This document shows positions 8,693 to 17,350 of a DNA stretch of 64,000 nucleotides, piece after piece. Source of the stretch: Pseudomonas sp. PIC25 (GTDB lineage Bacteria > Pseudomonadota > Gammaproteobacteria > Pseudomonadales > Pseudomonadaceae); the NCBI RefSeq assembly GCF_002286785.1, contig NZ_MUJY01000057.1, positions 1-64,000 of the forward strand, in the 5' to 3' direction. The position numbers and the translations under genes are program-made. Position 1 is the stretch's first letter, and the number at the start of each line of letters is the position of its first letter. The notes below the pieces were generated by a model that saw only the letters and a list, made by a program, of their open reading frames with translations, ran no database searches and had not been told where the DNA came from.

Positions 8693-11600
8693 GCGTGGGC
8701 CTCCTTCAGCAGGGCTTTCTTCGCTTCGCGTTTCTCCACGAACGCACGGATCAACAGGTAGAACACCGGGGTCAGCAGCAGGCCGAAGAAGGTCACCCCG
8801 AGCATGCCGGAGAACACCGCCACACCCATGGCGTGGCGCATTTCGGCACCGGCGCCGGAGGAGAGCACCAGCGGCACCACCCCCATGATGAAGGCGAAGC
8901 TGGTCATCAGGATCGGTCGCAGACGCAGGCGGCAGGCTTCCAGCACCGCGCTGAGACGATCCATGCCTTCCTCCTGCTTGTCCTTGGCGAACTCGACGAT
9001 GAGGATCGCGTTCTTGCACGCCAGGCCCACCAGTACGATCAGGCCGATCTGGGTGAAGATGTTGTTGTCGCCGCCGGAGAGAATCACCCCGGTGATGGCG
9101 GACAGCAGGGTCATCGGCACGATCAGGATCACCGCCAGCGGCAGGCTCCAGCTTTCGTACTGCGCGGCCAGCACCAGGAAGGCCAGCAGCACGCAGAGCG
9201 GGAAGACGAAGATCGCGGTGTTGCCGGCGAGAATCTGCTGGTAGGTCAGGTCGGTCCATTCGTAGGTCATGCCGTTGGGCAATTCCTCGCGCAGCAGTTT
9301 TTCCATGGCGGCCTCGGCCTGGCCGGAGCTGTAGCCCGGTGCGGCGGCGCCGTTGATCTCGGCGGTGAGGAAGCCGTTGTAGTGCATCACCCGGTCCGGC
9401 CCGGAGGCATCGCTGACCTTGACGAAGGTGGACAGCGGGACCATCTCGCCCCGGTTGTTGCGCACCTTGAGCTGGCCGATCTGCTCGGGTTCCAGGCGGA
9501 ACTGCTGCTCGGCCTGGACGTTCACCTGATAGGTACGGCCAAAGCGGTTGAAATCGTTGGCGTACAGCGAGCCCAGGTAGATCTGCAGGGTATCGAAGAT
9601 GTCGCTGATCGCCACGCCATGGGTCTTGGCCTTTTCGCGGTCGATGGCGGCGTCGATCTGCGGCACGTTCACCTGGTAGCTGGAGAACAACCCGGCCAGC
9701 TCCGGTACGCTCTGGCTCTTGGCGATGACGTTCTGCATCTGGGCGTAGAGTTCTTCATAGCCGAGGCTGCCGCGATCCTGGATCTGCACGCGGAAACCGC
9801 CGATGGTCCCGAGCCCCATGACGGGCGGCGGCGGGAAGATGGCGATGAAGGCTTCCTGGATCGCACCGAACTGCCCTTGCAGCGCGCCGGCGATGGCATT
9901 GGCCGAGAGCGACGGGTCCTTGCGCTGGTCGAACGGCTTCAGCGTGACGAAGACGATGCCGCTGTTCGGGCTGTTGGTGAAACCGTTGATCGACAGGCCG
10001 GGGAAGGCCACGGTGCTTTCCACGCCTGGATGCTTGCTGGCGATGGCCGACATCTGGCGGATCACGTCTTCGCTGCGGTCGAGGGTGGAGGCGTCGGGCA
10101 ACTGGGCGAAGGCCACCAGGTACTGCTTGTCTTGCCCCGGCACGAAGCCGGTCGGGGTGCTGGAGAAGCCCAGGTAGGTGAGACCCATCAAGCCGCCGTA
10201 GACGATCAGCGCGATGGAGCTGCCGCGCAACACGCGGCGCACGGTACCGACGTAGCCATGGCTGGCACGGTCGAACAGGCGGTTGAACGGCTTGAACAGC
10301 CAGCCGCCGAGCAGCTTGTCGAGGAAGCGCGAGAAAGCGTCCTTCGGCTCGTGATGCCCCTTGAGCAGGGTGGCGGCCAGGGCCGGCGACAGAGTCAGCG
10401 AGTTGAACGCCGAGATCACCGTGGAGATCGCGATGGTCAGTGCGAACTGCTGGTAGAACTGGCCGGTGAGGCCGGAAATGAACGCGGTCGGCACGAACAC
10501 GGCGCAGAGTACCAGGGCCGTGGCGATGATCGGCCCGGTCACTTCCTTCATCGCCTGCTTGGTGGCCTCCACCGGCGTCTTGCCGAGGCCGATGTTGCGC
10601 TCGACGTTCTCCACCACCACGATGGCGTCGTCCACCACGATACCGATGGCCAGCACCAGGCCGAACAGCGACAGCGCGTTGAGCGAGAAGCCGAACAGGT
10701 GCATCACCGCGAAGGTACCGATCAGCGATACCGGAACGGCCGCCAGCGGGATGATCGAGGCGCGCCAGGTCTGCAGGAACAGCACCACCACCAGGACCAC
10801 CAGAACGATGGCCTCCAGCAGGGTGTGCACCACGGCCTCGATGGAGCCACGGACGAAGATGGTCGGGTCATAGACGATGGAATAGTCCACGCCTTCCGGG
10901 AAGTTCTTCTTCAATTCCGCCATGCGCTCGCGCACCAAGTCGGAGATGGCGATGGCGTTGGAGCCGGGCCGCTGGAAGATCGGGATGGCCACCGCCGGCT
11001 TGTTGTCCAGCAGCGAGCGCAGGGCGTACTGGCTGGAGCCCAGCTCGATGCGGGCGATGTCCTTCAGCCGGGTGATCTCGCCGTCGTCGCCGGCGCGGAT
11101 GATGATGTTCTCGAACTCTTCCTCGGTGACCAGGCGGCCCTGGGTGTTGATGGACAACTGAAAGCTGGTTTCGCCCGGCGCCGGCGGAGCGCCCAGGGAG
11201 CCGGCCGCCACCTGGCGGTTCTGCTCGCGGATGGCGTTGACCACATCGGTGGCGGTGAGGTTGCGCGAGGCCACCTTGTTCGGGTCCAGCCAGACGCGCA
11301 GCGAATAGTTGCCGAGGCCGAAGAGCTGCACGTCGCCCACGCCGTCCAGCCGTGCCAACTCGTCCTTGACGTTGAGCGCGGCGTAGTTGGACAGGTAGAG
11401 CATGTCGTAGCGGTCGTCCGGCGAGGTCAGGTGCACCACCATGGTCAGGTCGGGGGAGGCCTTGTCCACGGTCACGCCGAGACGCTGCACCTCGGTGGGC
11501 AGGGTCGGCATGGTGCGGGTCACCCGGTTCTGCACCTGGACCTGGGCGTTATCCAGGTCGGTACCGAGGGCGAAGGTGATGGTCAGTGTCATCTTGCCGT

Positions 11601-11859
11601 CGGCGGTGGCCTGGGACGACATGTACAGCATGCCCTCGACGCCGGTGATCGCCTGTTCCAGCGGCGAGGCGACGGTTTCGCCGATCACCTTGGGGTTGGC
11701 GCCGGGGAAGTTGGCGCGCACCACCACGGTGGGCGGTACCACGTCCGGGTATTCGCTGATCGGCAACTGGAACAGCGAGATGGCTCCGCCGATCAGGATG
11801 ATCAGCGAGAGCACCGCGGCGAAGATCGGCCGCTGGATGAAGAATTGCGAGAATTTCAT
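8689..11859 (-). CDS. mexF: RND efflux transporter MexF
   Basis: Inner membrane proton-driven HAE1-type RND pump (1056 aa) that exports chloramphenicol, quinolones and quorum-signal precursors in Pseudomonas. It begins with FFIQRPIFAAVLSLIILIGG and has twelve predicted helices with two large periplasmic loops. The proton-relay aspartates are visible in LAIGIVVDDAIVVVENVERN near residue 405. GLACKNAILIVEFAKD in the C-terminal half carries the partner Lys. From memory the protein is almost colinear with P. aeruginosa MexF, so assignment to MexF rather than MexB or MexD is firm. AGGAG lies 7 bases before the start. mexE is 87 bp upstream and oprN overlaps by 4 nt. Confidence 0.95.
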   Translation of the reverse strand: MKFSQFFIQRPIFAAVLSLIILIGGAISLFQLPISEYPDVVPPTVVVRANFPGANPKVIGETVASPLEQAITGVEGMLYMSSQATADGKMTLTITFALGTDLDNAQVQVQNRVTRTMPTLPTEVQRLGVTVDKASPDLTMVVHLTSPDDRYDMLYLSNYAALNVKDELARLDGVGDVQLFGLGNYSLRVWLDPNKVASRNLTATDVVNAIREQNRQVAAGSLGAPPAPGETSFQLSINTQGRLVTEEEFENIIIRAGDDGEITRLKDIARIELGSSQYALRSLLDNKPAVAIPIFQRPGSNAIAISDLVRERMAELKKNFPEGVDYSIVYDPTIFVRGSIEAVVHTLLEAIVLVVLVVVLFLQTWRASIIPLAAVPVSLIGTFAVMHLFGFSLNALSLFGLVLAIGIVVDDAIVVVENVERNIGLGKTPVEATKQAMKEVTGPIIATALVLCAVFVPTAFISGLTGQFYQQFALTIAISTVISAFNSLTLSPALAATLLKGHHEPKDAFSRFLDKLLGGWLFKPFNRLFDRASHGYVGTVRRVLRGSSIALIVYGGLMGLTYLGFSSTPTGFVPGQDKQYLVAFAQLPDASTLDRSEDVIRQMSAIASKHPGVESTVAFPGLSINGFTNSPNSGIVFVTLKPFDQRKDPSLSANAIAGALQGQFGAIQEAFIAIFPPPPVMGLGTIGGFRVQIQDRGSLGYEELYAQMQNVIAKSQSVPELAGLFSSYQVNVPQIDAAIDREKAKTHGVAISDIFDTLQIYLGSLYANDFNRFGRTYQVNVQAEQQFRLEPEQIGQLKVRNNRGEMVPLSTFVKVSDASGPDRVMHYNGFLTAEINGAAAPGYSSGQAEAAMEKLLREELPNGMTYEWTDLTYQQILAGNTAIFVFPLCVLLAFLVLAAQYESWSLPLAVILIVPMTLLSAITGVILSGGDNNIFTQIGLIVLVGLACKNAILIVEFAKDKQEEGMDRLSAVLEACRLRLRPILMTSFAFIMGVVPLVLSSGAGAEMRHAMGVAVFSGMLGVTFFGLLLTPVFYLLIRAFVEKREAKKALLKEAHA

Positions 11860-11946
11860 GGAAGCGCTCCTGGAAAATGCCGCACGCAGGCAGCAGTCCG
11901 CTTCGGTGTTCTGTCATGGCGGCGGGTTGGTCCGGCCGCTCGGTTA

Positions 11947-13173
11947 TCAGCTTCTCGGTTTGGCCGGTGCGCGCTGGTCGGCGACTCGTGGCGCCTCGGC
12001 CGCTTCCACGGCACGGCGCTCTTCCCGTAGGGCGGCGATGGTTTCCTCGTCGGCCATCGGTACGTCCTTGGCTTCTACCGCCATGCCCGGGCGTACCCGT
12101 TGCAGGCCGTTGACCACGATGCGGTCGCCTTCGCCAAGACCGTTGCGGACGATTCGCAGGCCGTGCAGCTTCGGGCCGAGGTCGATGGAGCGGTAATTCA
12201 CCTTGCCTTCCGCGTCGAGTACCAGGACGAACTTCTTGCCCAGGTCGGTGCCCACCGCGACGTCCTTGATCAGCACGGCGTCGTAGGTGCCGCTGCCGAC
12301 CAGCTTGAGGCGGGCATAGAGGCCGGGGGTGAAACGGCCGTCTCGGTTGTCGAACACGGCACGACCACGGATGGTGCCGGTACGCGGGTCGACCTGGTTG
12401 TCCATGAAGTCCATGTGGCCCAGATATGGGTGGCCGTCCTCGTTGCTCAGGCCGAGGTAGACCGGGCTTTCCTCGCTGCGCGCGCCCTGGCGGGCCAGCT
12501 CGTTGTACTTGAGGAAGACACGCTCGTCGGCCTCGAAGTAGGCGTAGACCTTGTCGGTGGAAACCAGGGTGGTGAGCAGCGATTCGCCGGTATTGACGAG
12601 GTTGCCGGCGGTCACTTCGGCGCGGCCGACGCGGCCATCGATGGGGGCGGTGACCTGGGTGAAGCTGAGGTTGAGGCGGGCAGCCTCCAGTTGCGCCTGG
12701 ATCGCGGCGACCGCGGCCTTGGCTTCCTGGGCGGCGCTGGCGCGGGCATCGGCCAGTTCGGCGGAGATCGCGTTGCTCGAACGCAGGCGCTCGCCACGCT
12801 GGGCCTCGCTGGCGGTACGGGTCTGGTTGGCGCGGGCCTGTTGCAATTGCGCTTCCAGACGCTTCACCTCAGCCTCGAACGGACGCGGGTCGATCTGGAA
12901 CAGCAGGTCGCCTTTCTTCACCAGCGAGCCTTCGGTGAAGGCGACGCGGTCGATATAGCCGGAAACGCGCGGGCGTATCTCCACCGATTCCGGTGCTTCC
13001 AGGCGGCCGGTGAGTTCGTCCCATTCATTGATGGGCTGCTGAATCACCTTGGCCACGCTGACGCTGGGCACCGGAGCCGCGGTAGTGGCTTCCGGCGCAC
13101 GGCCGCAAGCACTGAGTACGACGACGGCAAGAGCGGCCAGGGGCAAACGCAAGGCCTTGAGTGACTGTTCCAT
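11947..13173 (-). CDS. mexE: RND periplasmic adaptor MexE
   Basis: Membrane fusion protein (408 aa) linking MexF to OprN in the periplasm. The N-terminus is a lipoprotein signal (LAALAVVVLSACG, lipid-modified Cys at about 23). The lipoyl half-motifs are VEIRPRVSGYIDRVAFTEGS and APIDGRVGRAEVTAGNLVN, separated by a helical hairpin (about residues 100-165). The beta-barrel and membrane-proximal domains follow, ending in a charged Ala/Arg-rich tail. It is the first gene of the operon. GGAG lies 7 bases upstream of the ATG, and a LysR-type box 87-101 bases upstream is the likely MexT site. Confidence 0.95.
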   Translation of the reverse strand: MEQSLKALRLPLAALAVVVLSACGRAPEATTAAPVPSVSVAKVIQQPINEWDELTGRLEAPESVEIRPRVSGYIDRVAFTEGSLVKKGDLLFQIDPRPFEAEVKRLEAQLQQARANQTRTASEAQRGERLRSSNAISAELADARASAAQEAKAAVAAIQAQLEAARLNLSFTQVTAPIDGRVGRAEVTAGNLVNTGESLLTTLVSTDKVYAYFEADERVFLKYNELARQGARSEESPVYLGLSNEDGHPYLGHMDFMDNQVDPRTGTIRGRAVFDNRDGRFTPGLYARLKLVGSGTYDAVLIKDVAVGTDLGKKFVLVLDAEGKVNYRSIDLGPKLHGLRIVRNGLGEGDRIVVNGLQRVRPGMAVEAKDVPMADEETIAALREERRAVEAAEAPRVADQRAPAKPRS

Positions 13174-13259
13174 TGCTGACTCCGCTAGTCGGATTAGTAG
13201 ACCCGTGAAGTCTGCTGGCGGCCCCTGCCGAGCGCTAATCGAACGCTAAGATTTTGATT

Positions 13260-13274
13260 ATCACGAACAATGAT
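13260..13274 (-). promoter_or_regulatory. Candidate MexT (LysR-type) binding site before mexE
   Basis: On the minus strand, ATCATTGTTCGTGAT is an ATCA-N7-TGAT inverted repeat with the T-N11-A core of LysR regulators. It lies 87 bases upstream of the mexE ATG in the 197-bp space after mexT. MexT is known to activate mexEF-oprN from nod-box-like sites starting with ATCA, and only part of that longer consensus is matched here. Confidence 0.55.
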
Positions 13275-13370
13275 GTTTGCACTGCACCAAGGTGGCGCCA
13301 TCGATGGACGGAAAGACGGCGGTCGGCCCGAATGGACGGGCATCGTGAGCCATGACGGTGCCGCCCGAAG

Positions 13371-14291
13371 TCATTGCAGGCTGTCCGGATCGCCGACGAA
13401 CATCTGGATGCGCGAGCGCAGCCAGCGCTCGGCGGGGTCGTTGTCCAGGGCACCGCGCCAGGCCATGGACAGCTCGAAGGAGCGTTCGGTCTCGAAGGGT
13501 AGATCCTCCACCCGCAGGCCGCCACCGGCTGCCAGCACGTCGGCGGCGTAGTCCGGCACCGTGGCGACCAGATCGGTGCCGGCCAGCAGGCTGCCCAGGC
13601 CATTGAACTGCGGCACCGCCAGGACCACCTTGCGGGTGCGGTCGAGCACGGCCAGTTCTTCATCGATGAAGCCGTCGAGGTCGCCGGCGAACGACACCAT
13701 GGCATGCGGGCGGGTGCAGAAGTCGTCCAGGCTCATGGGCCCCGGCGCCGAGTCGGCACGCAACAGCTTGGGACGGCTGCGTCGCAGCGTCTTGCGCTTG
13801 GAGTTGGCCGGCAGCTCGTCGGTGTAGCTCACACCTACGGAAATCTCGCCGGAGGCCAGCAGGCTGGGCATCAATAGATAGTTGGCGCGTCGCACCACCA
13901 GCACCACCCCCGGCGCCTCGGTGCGGATGCGCCGTAGCATCGGCGGCAGCAGGGCGAATTCCACTTCGTCGGACAGGCCGATGCGGAACACCGCCTCGGC
14001 GGTGGCTGGGTCGAAGCTTTGCGAGCGGCTGATGGCAGTGGAGATTGAGTCCAGCGCCGGCGACAGGTGGTTGAAGATCTCCTGGGCCCGGGCGGTGGGC
14101 TCCATGCTGCGGCCAGTACGGACGAACAGCGGGTCGTCGAACAACGAGCGCAGGCGGGCGAGGGCGGCGCTGATCGCCGGCTGGCCGAGGAAGAGTTTTT
14201 CCGCCGCGCGTGTCACGCTGCGCTCGTGCATGAGCGTTTCGAACACGATCAGCAGGTTGAGGTCGACGCGGCGCAGGTCGTTGCGATTCAT
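13371..14291 (-). CDS. mexT: LysR-type activator MexT
   Basis: LysR-family regulator (306 aa) that activates mexEF-oprN and mexS. The N-terminal winged helix-turn-helix is clear (LNLLIVFETLMHERSVTRAA, then LGQPAISAALARLRSLFDDP). It is followed by the effector-binding domain with GEISVGVSYTDELPANSKRK and PQFNGLGSLLAGTDLVATVP. It is full length. The octamer CGGCCAGC, whose duplication inactivates mexT in some P. aeruginosa laboratory strains, is present in a single copy (complement of 14180-14187), so the frame is intact. The gene precedes mexE on the same strand and is divergent from mexS. Confidence 0.93.
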   Translation of the reverse strand: MNRNDLRRVDLNLLIVFETLMHERSVTRAAEKLFLGQPAISAALARLRSLFDDPLFVRTGRSMEPTARAQEIFNHLSPALDSISTAISRSQSFDPATAEAVFRIGLSDEVEFALLPPMLRRIRTEAPGVVLVVRRANYLLMPSLLASGEISVGVSYTDELPANSKRKTLRRSRPKLLRADSAPGPMSLDDFCTRPHAMVSFAGDLDGFIDEELAVLDRTRKVVLAVPQFNGLGSLLAGTDLVATVPDYAADVLAAGGGLRVEDLPFETERSFELSMAWRGALDNDPAERWLRSRIQMFVGDPDSLQ

Positions 14292-14401
14292 TCCCTTTCA
14301 CTCGAAATGCCGGGGGCTCGATCAGTGTCCAATGCTACGCCTGTGCCCGCCAAGCCGAACCGCGCTTTCAAAGCGAAATTGCCAGGGTAACCACAGCAGG
14401 G

Positions 14402-14446
14402 GTGTATAAATATACACATGTTTTTCCACGTGAACAGTCTCACGTG
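14402..14446. promoter_or_regulatory. Two inverted repeats in the mexT-mexS divergent promoter region
   Basis: GTGTATA-AA-TATACAC (14402-14417) is a perfect 7+7 inverted repeat. Only nine bases later, CACGTGA-ACAGTC-TCACGTG (14427-14446) is another perfect 7+7 repeat. Both lie in the 310-bp gap between the divergent mexT and mexS genes. They do not resemble the nod-box-like MexT sites, so they may bind one or two other regulators. Confidence 0.6.
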
Positions 14447-14601
14447 CATTGGCGGAACCATCGCACGGGAGCCCATAATGCGCTCCCGCTGCCGCCTTGA
14501 ATCACTCTCAGGCATGACAACTATCGATCCGGGCGGGTAGTTTTGTCGAACGACAGGGGCTAGAGTCCCCAAGCAATGAAGTGTCAATCCGTGAGGTAGC
14601 A

Positions 14602-15618
14602 ATGTCCCGGGTTATCCGTTTTCACCAGTTCGGCCAGGCCGACGTGCTCAAATTCGAAGAGCAACCCACGCCGCAGCCGGGGCCGGGCGAGGTGCTGGTC
14701 CGCGTGGCGGCCATCGGCGTGAGCTGGAGCGACGTGCTCTGGCGCCAGGACTTGGCTCCGCAGCATGCGCGGCTCCCGGCCGGGCTCGGCCATGAACTGG
14801 CGGGCGAGGTGCTGGCCGTCGGCGAGGGCGTCGACGACCTGCCGGTGGGCTCGCGTGTCGCCAGCTTCCCGGCGCATAGCGTCAACCAGTACCCGGCCTA
14901 CGGCGACTGCATGCTGATGCCGCGTACCGCACTGACCCGCTATCCGGACCTGCTGACCCCGGTCGAGGCCAGCGTCCATTACACGCCGCTGCTGATCGCC
15001 TATTTCGCCTTCGCCGAGCTGGCCCGCCTGCAACCCGGCCAGCGCGTATTGGTGACCGACGGCAGCCGCTGTTCCGGACCGGCTGCGATCCAGTTGGCCA
15101 AGGCCATGGGCGCCCAGGTGATCACTACCACGTCGACGGAAGACGATCGTGAGTACCTGGTCCAGCTCGGCGCGGACAAAGTGATCAATACCGAAGAGGA
15201 AGACCTCGTCGGACGCATCGCCAAGCTCACCGACAGCCGTGGCGTCGAGGTGGTCTTCGATGCCCTGGGCGGCCCACAGATGTGCATGCTCGGCGACGTG
15301 ATGGCGCCGTGCGGCAAGCTGATCCTCTACGGTCTCAACGGTGGTAACCAGACGCCGTTCCCGGCCTGTGCGGCGTTCAAGAAGAACTTCAAGTTCTTCG
15401 TTCACTGTGTCTTCGATTTCACCGGTGACCCCGAACTGGGCATCGTCCAGGAGCGCGAAGCGCTGGAACGCGCCCTGGCGCGGATCAACCAGATGACTGC
15501 CGACCGGCTGCTCACGCCGCAGATCGACCGGGTTTTCGCCTTCGACAAGGTGCAGGACGCCCATCGCTACATGGAAACCTGCCCGAGCCGCGGCCGGGTG
15601 GTGTTGCAGGTGGAGTGA
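14602..15618 (+). CDS. mexS: MexS, zinc-type alcohol dehydrogenase/quinone reductase family oxidoreductase
   Basis: Medium-chain dehydrogenase/reductase (338 aa, cytosolic) with an N-terminal GroES-like domain (EVLVRVAAIGVSWSDVLWRQ, GHELAGEVLAVGEGV). Its Rossmann domain contains RVLVTDGSRCSGPAAIQLAK, a variant of the usual glycine-rich NADPH loop. No structural zinc cysteine cluster is seen. Its position, divergent from mexT, and its length match MexS of P. aeruginosa. Loss of MexS there activates MexT and hence the pump, apparently through accumulation of electrophilic metabolites. The ATG at 14602 is chosen for GAGG 7-8 bases upstream. The reading frame is intact, which suggests normal, low-level pump expression. 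Confidence 0.9.
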   Translation: MSRVIRFHQFGQADVLKFEEQPTPQPGPGEVLVRVAAIGVSWSDVLWRQDLAPQHARLPAGLGHELAGEVLAVGEGVDDLPVGSRVASFPAHSVNQYPAYGDCMLMPRTALTRYPDLLTPVEASVHYTPLLIAYFAFAELARLQPGQRVLVTDGSRCSGPAAIQLAKAMGAQVITTTSTEDDREYLVQLGADKVINTEEEDLVGRIAKLTDSRGVEVVFDALGGPQMCMLGDVMAPCGKLILYGLNGGNQTPFPACAAFKKNFKFFVHCVFDFTGDPELGIVQEREALERALARINQMTADRLLTPQIDRVFAFDKVQDAHRYMETCPSRGRVVLQVE

Positions 15619-16140
15619 GGGTTGCTGGGCGGAGTTTGTTTGCGAGTGGGGCAATGCAAAGAGCTTCGCCAGTAGAGCTGGCTCCTACGAAAAGCGGGCG
15701 GGTGTCGCGCTCAGCAAGTCACGACCGGGGCATCGCTGGACGAATGAATTCGCCCCTACAGGTGTATCTGCGAAGTTAAACGCCCGCACGGACTGCCCCT
15801 CGCCCCACTGGGGAGAGGGCTGGGGTGGGGGCGGAGTTGAGGGCGACACGAATTCATCGGCGATCATTGGCTTAGGTGCAACCAGCATTCGCGAATGAAT
15901 TCGCTCCCATCGCAATGTGCGCTTGCCCGTTTCTTTGCCTACGTCCTATGCCGTCGCCGCGGCAGAATCCGTGTCCGGGCTTGGCCGCCCGATTTGTTAG
16001 GTTCAGCAGCTCTCCCTGTCTGCTGACGTACTTTCGCGTCTGCAACGTGCGTTATCCAGGTTGCGTGGGGACACCTTCGGGGGGCCGGTGTCCGGTTTGA
16101 TAGGGGCAAGTCCACCTCCCAACCCTCCCACCCTTGCAGC
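15619..16140. repeat. Intergenic REP-like repeats
   Basis: No gene is seen here. It contains dispersed palindromic units also found near 7115-7140 and 27655-27945. CGCCAGTAGAGCTGGCTCC (15667-15685) is nearly identical to 27828-27846. Units with a GAATTC core, such as GCGAATGAATTCGCTCCC (15891-15908), are related to those at 27697-27752. Units of this kind are typical of Pseudomonas REP elements. Confidence 0.6.
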
Positions 16141-16337
16141 GATGGCATCCGCCGTCTGTTCTCGGTCCAACCCGACATCCCTCTGACCGATGCGTTGGAA
16201 AGCGCCTGCCATCTGCTGGATGCCGCCGAGGTGCTGGCGAGTCAGGGCGGCGACGAACACGGGCAGAGGCTTGCGGCTACCTGATCAATATGGCCAGGGC
16301 GACCCTGGTGGCTTGCTTGGAGGGGCAGTCGGCTTGA
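16141..16337 (+). pseudogene. Frameshifted remnant of a DUF3077-like protein
   Basis: In one frame the sequence reads DGIRRLFSVQPDIPLTDALE followed by SACHLLDAAEVLASQ and stops at 16282. After a -1 shift it continues as LINMARATLVACLEGQSA to a stop at 16335-16337. The combined product resembles the short DUF3077 family common in Pseudomonas (phrase LFSVxPxIPxxDAL, then a helical hairpin). There is no convincing start codon, so the 5' end is also missing or degraded. Confidence 0.45.
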
Positions 16338-16464
16338 TGTGATTTGACCTCTCCCGTGCGGGAGAGAGGTGCTGGCCCCCCGGTCAGGAATATGGAAACT
16401 TTTCCCACCCTCTGTCAGTCCTCCAAAGACAAGTTGGATTTTTCGACGACGGGAGGAAAACAGC

Positions 16465-17325
16465 ATGTCTCAAGCCAAGCAAACCATGCCGCCGCAACAC
16501 CAGGAACGCACGCCCGGCAAGGAAAGCCTGATGCATCCGCGCCCCGACTATAAGGCCGAAGAGTACAAGGCGGCGGGCAAGCTGGAAGGCAAGGTGGCGA
16601 TGATCAGCGGCGCTGACAGCGGCATCGGTCGCGCCGTGGCCGTGACTTACGCGAAGGAGGGCGCGGACGTCGTGGTGCTCTATCTCGACCAGCGCGAGGA
16701 TGCCGAGGAGACCCGCCGCGAGATCGAGAAGCTCGGGCGCCGTTGCCTGACCATCGCCGGCGATATCGGCGACCCCGCCTTCTGCCGCAAGGCGGTGGAG
16801 CAGGCGATGAGTACCTTCGGCCATCTCGACATCCTGGTGAACAATGCCGCCGAGCAGCACCCGCAGCAGCGTCTGGAAGACATCAGCGACGAGCAGTGGG
16901 AGCGCACCTTCCGCACCAATATCTTCGGCATGTTCCTGCTGACCAAGGCGGCGCTGCCGCATTTGCAGTCCGGCGCGGCGATCATCAATACCACCTCGAT
17001 CACTGCCTACAAGGGCAATCCGATGCTGATCGATTATTCGACCACCAAGGGCGCGATCACCGCCTTCACCCGTTCGCTGTCGCTGAACCTCGTATCGCGC
17101 GGTATCCGCGTGAACGCGGTGGCGCCGGGGCCGATCTGGACGCCGCTGATTCCGTCCACCTTCAACGAGAAGACGGTCTCCGAGTTCGGTGCCAACACAC
17201 CGATGGGCCGCCCCGGCCAGCCGGAAGAACTGGCGCCGGCTTATGTCTACCTGGCCTGCAACGATTCGTCCTACGTCAGCGGCCAAGTGATGCACATCAA
17301 CGGCGGTTCGGTGGTCAACGGTTGA
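16465..17325 (+). CDS. SDR family oxidoreductase (286 aa)
   Basis: Short-chain dehydrogenase/reductase of the longer YghA-like type. The N-terminal extension (about 40 residues, with MHPRPDY) precedes the Rossmann fold. The cofactor motif is SGADSGIGRAVAV, the structural motif is LVNNAAEQ, the catalytic Ser is in NTTSITAYKG and the YxxxK is YSTTK. The extra loop after NNA is typical of stress-related SDRs. The substrate is unknown. GGGAGG lies a few bases upstream of the ATG. Ku follows after 25 bp on the same strand, so these may form an operon. In P. aeruginosa an equivalent gene lies in the RpoS-dependent PA2134-2190 stress region. Confidence 0.88.
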   Translation: MSQAKQTMPPQHQERTPGKESLMHPRPDYKAEEYKAAGKLEGKVAMISGADSGIGRAVAVTYAKEGADVVVLYLDQREDAEETRREIEKLGRRCLTIAGDIGDPAFCRKAVEQAMSTFGHLDILVNNAAEQHPQQRLEDISDEQWERTFRTNIFGMFLLTKAALPHLQSGAAIINTTSITAYKGNPMLIDYSTTKGAITAFTRSLSLNLVSRGIRVNAVAPGPIWTPLIPSTFNEKTVSEFGANTPMGRPGQPEELAPAYVYLACNDSSYVSGQVMHINGGSVVNG

Positions 17326-17350
17326 TCCGTCGCGAGCGGGAGGACACGGC

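Noticed and set aside
8542..12030. 1162-aa open frame on the plus strand across mexF
   Set aside because: It is antisense to mexF. The product is His/Gly/Arg-rich with no domain, which is a typical GC-rich shadow.
16349..16366. CTCTCCC-GTGC-GGGAGAG hairpin upstream of the SDR gene
   Set aside because: A perfect short hairpin but with no T tract or adjacent gene end. It resembles common repeat debris, so it is not listed as a terminator.
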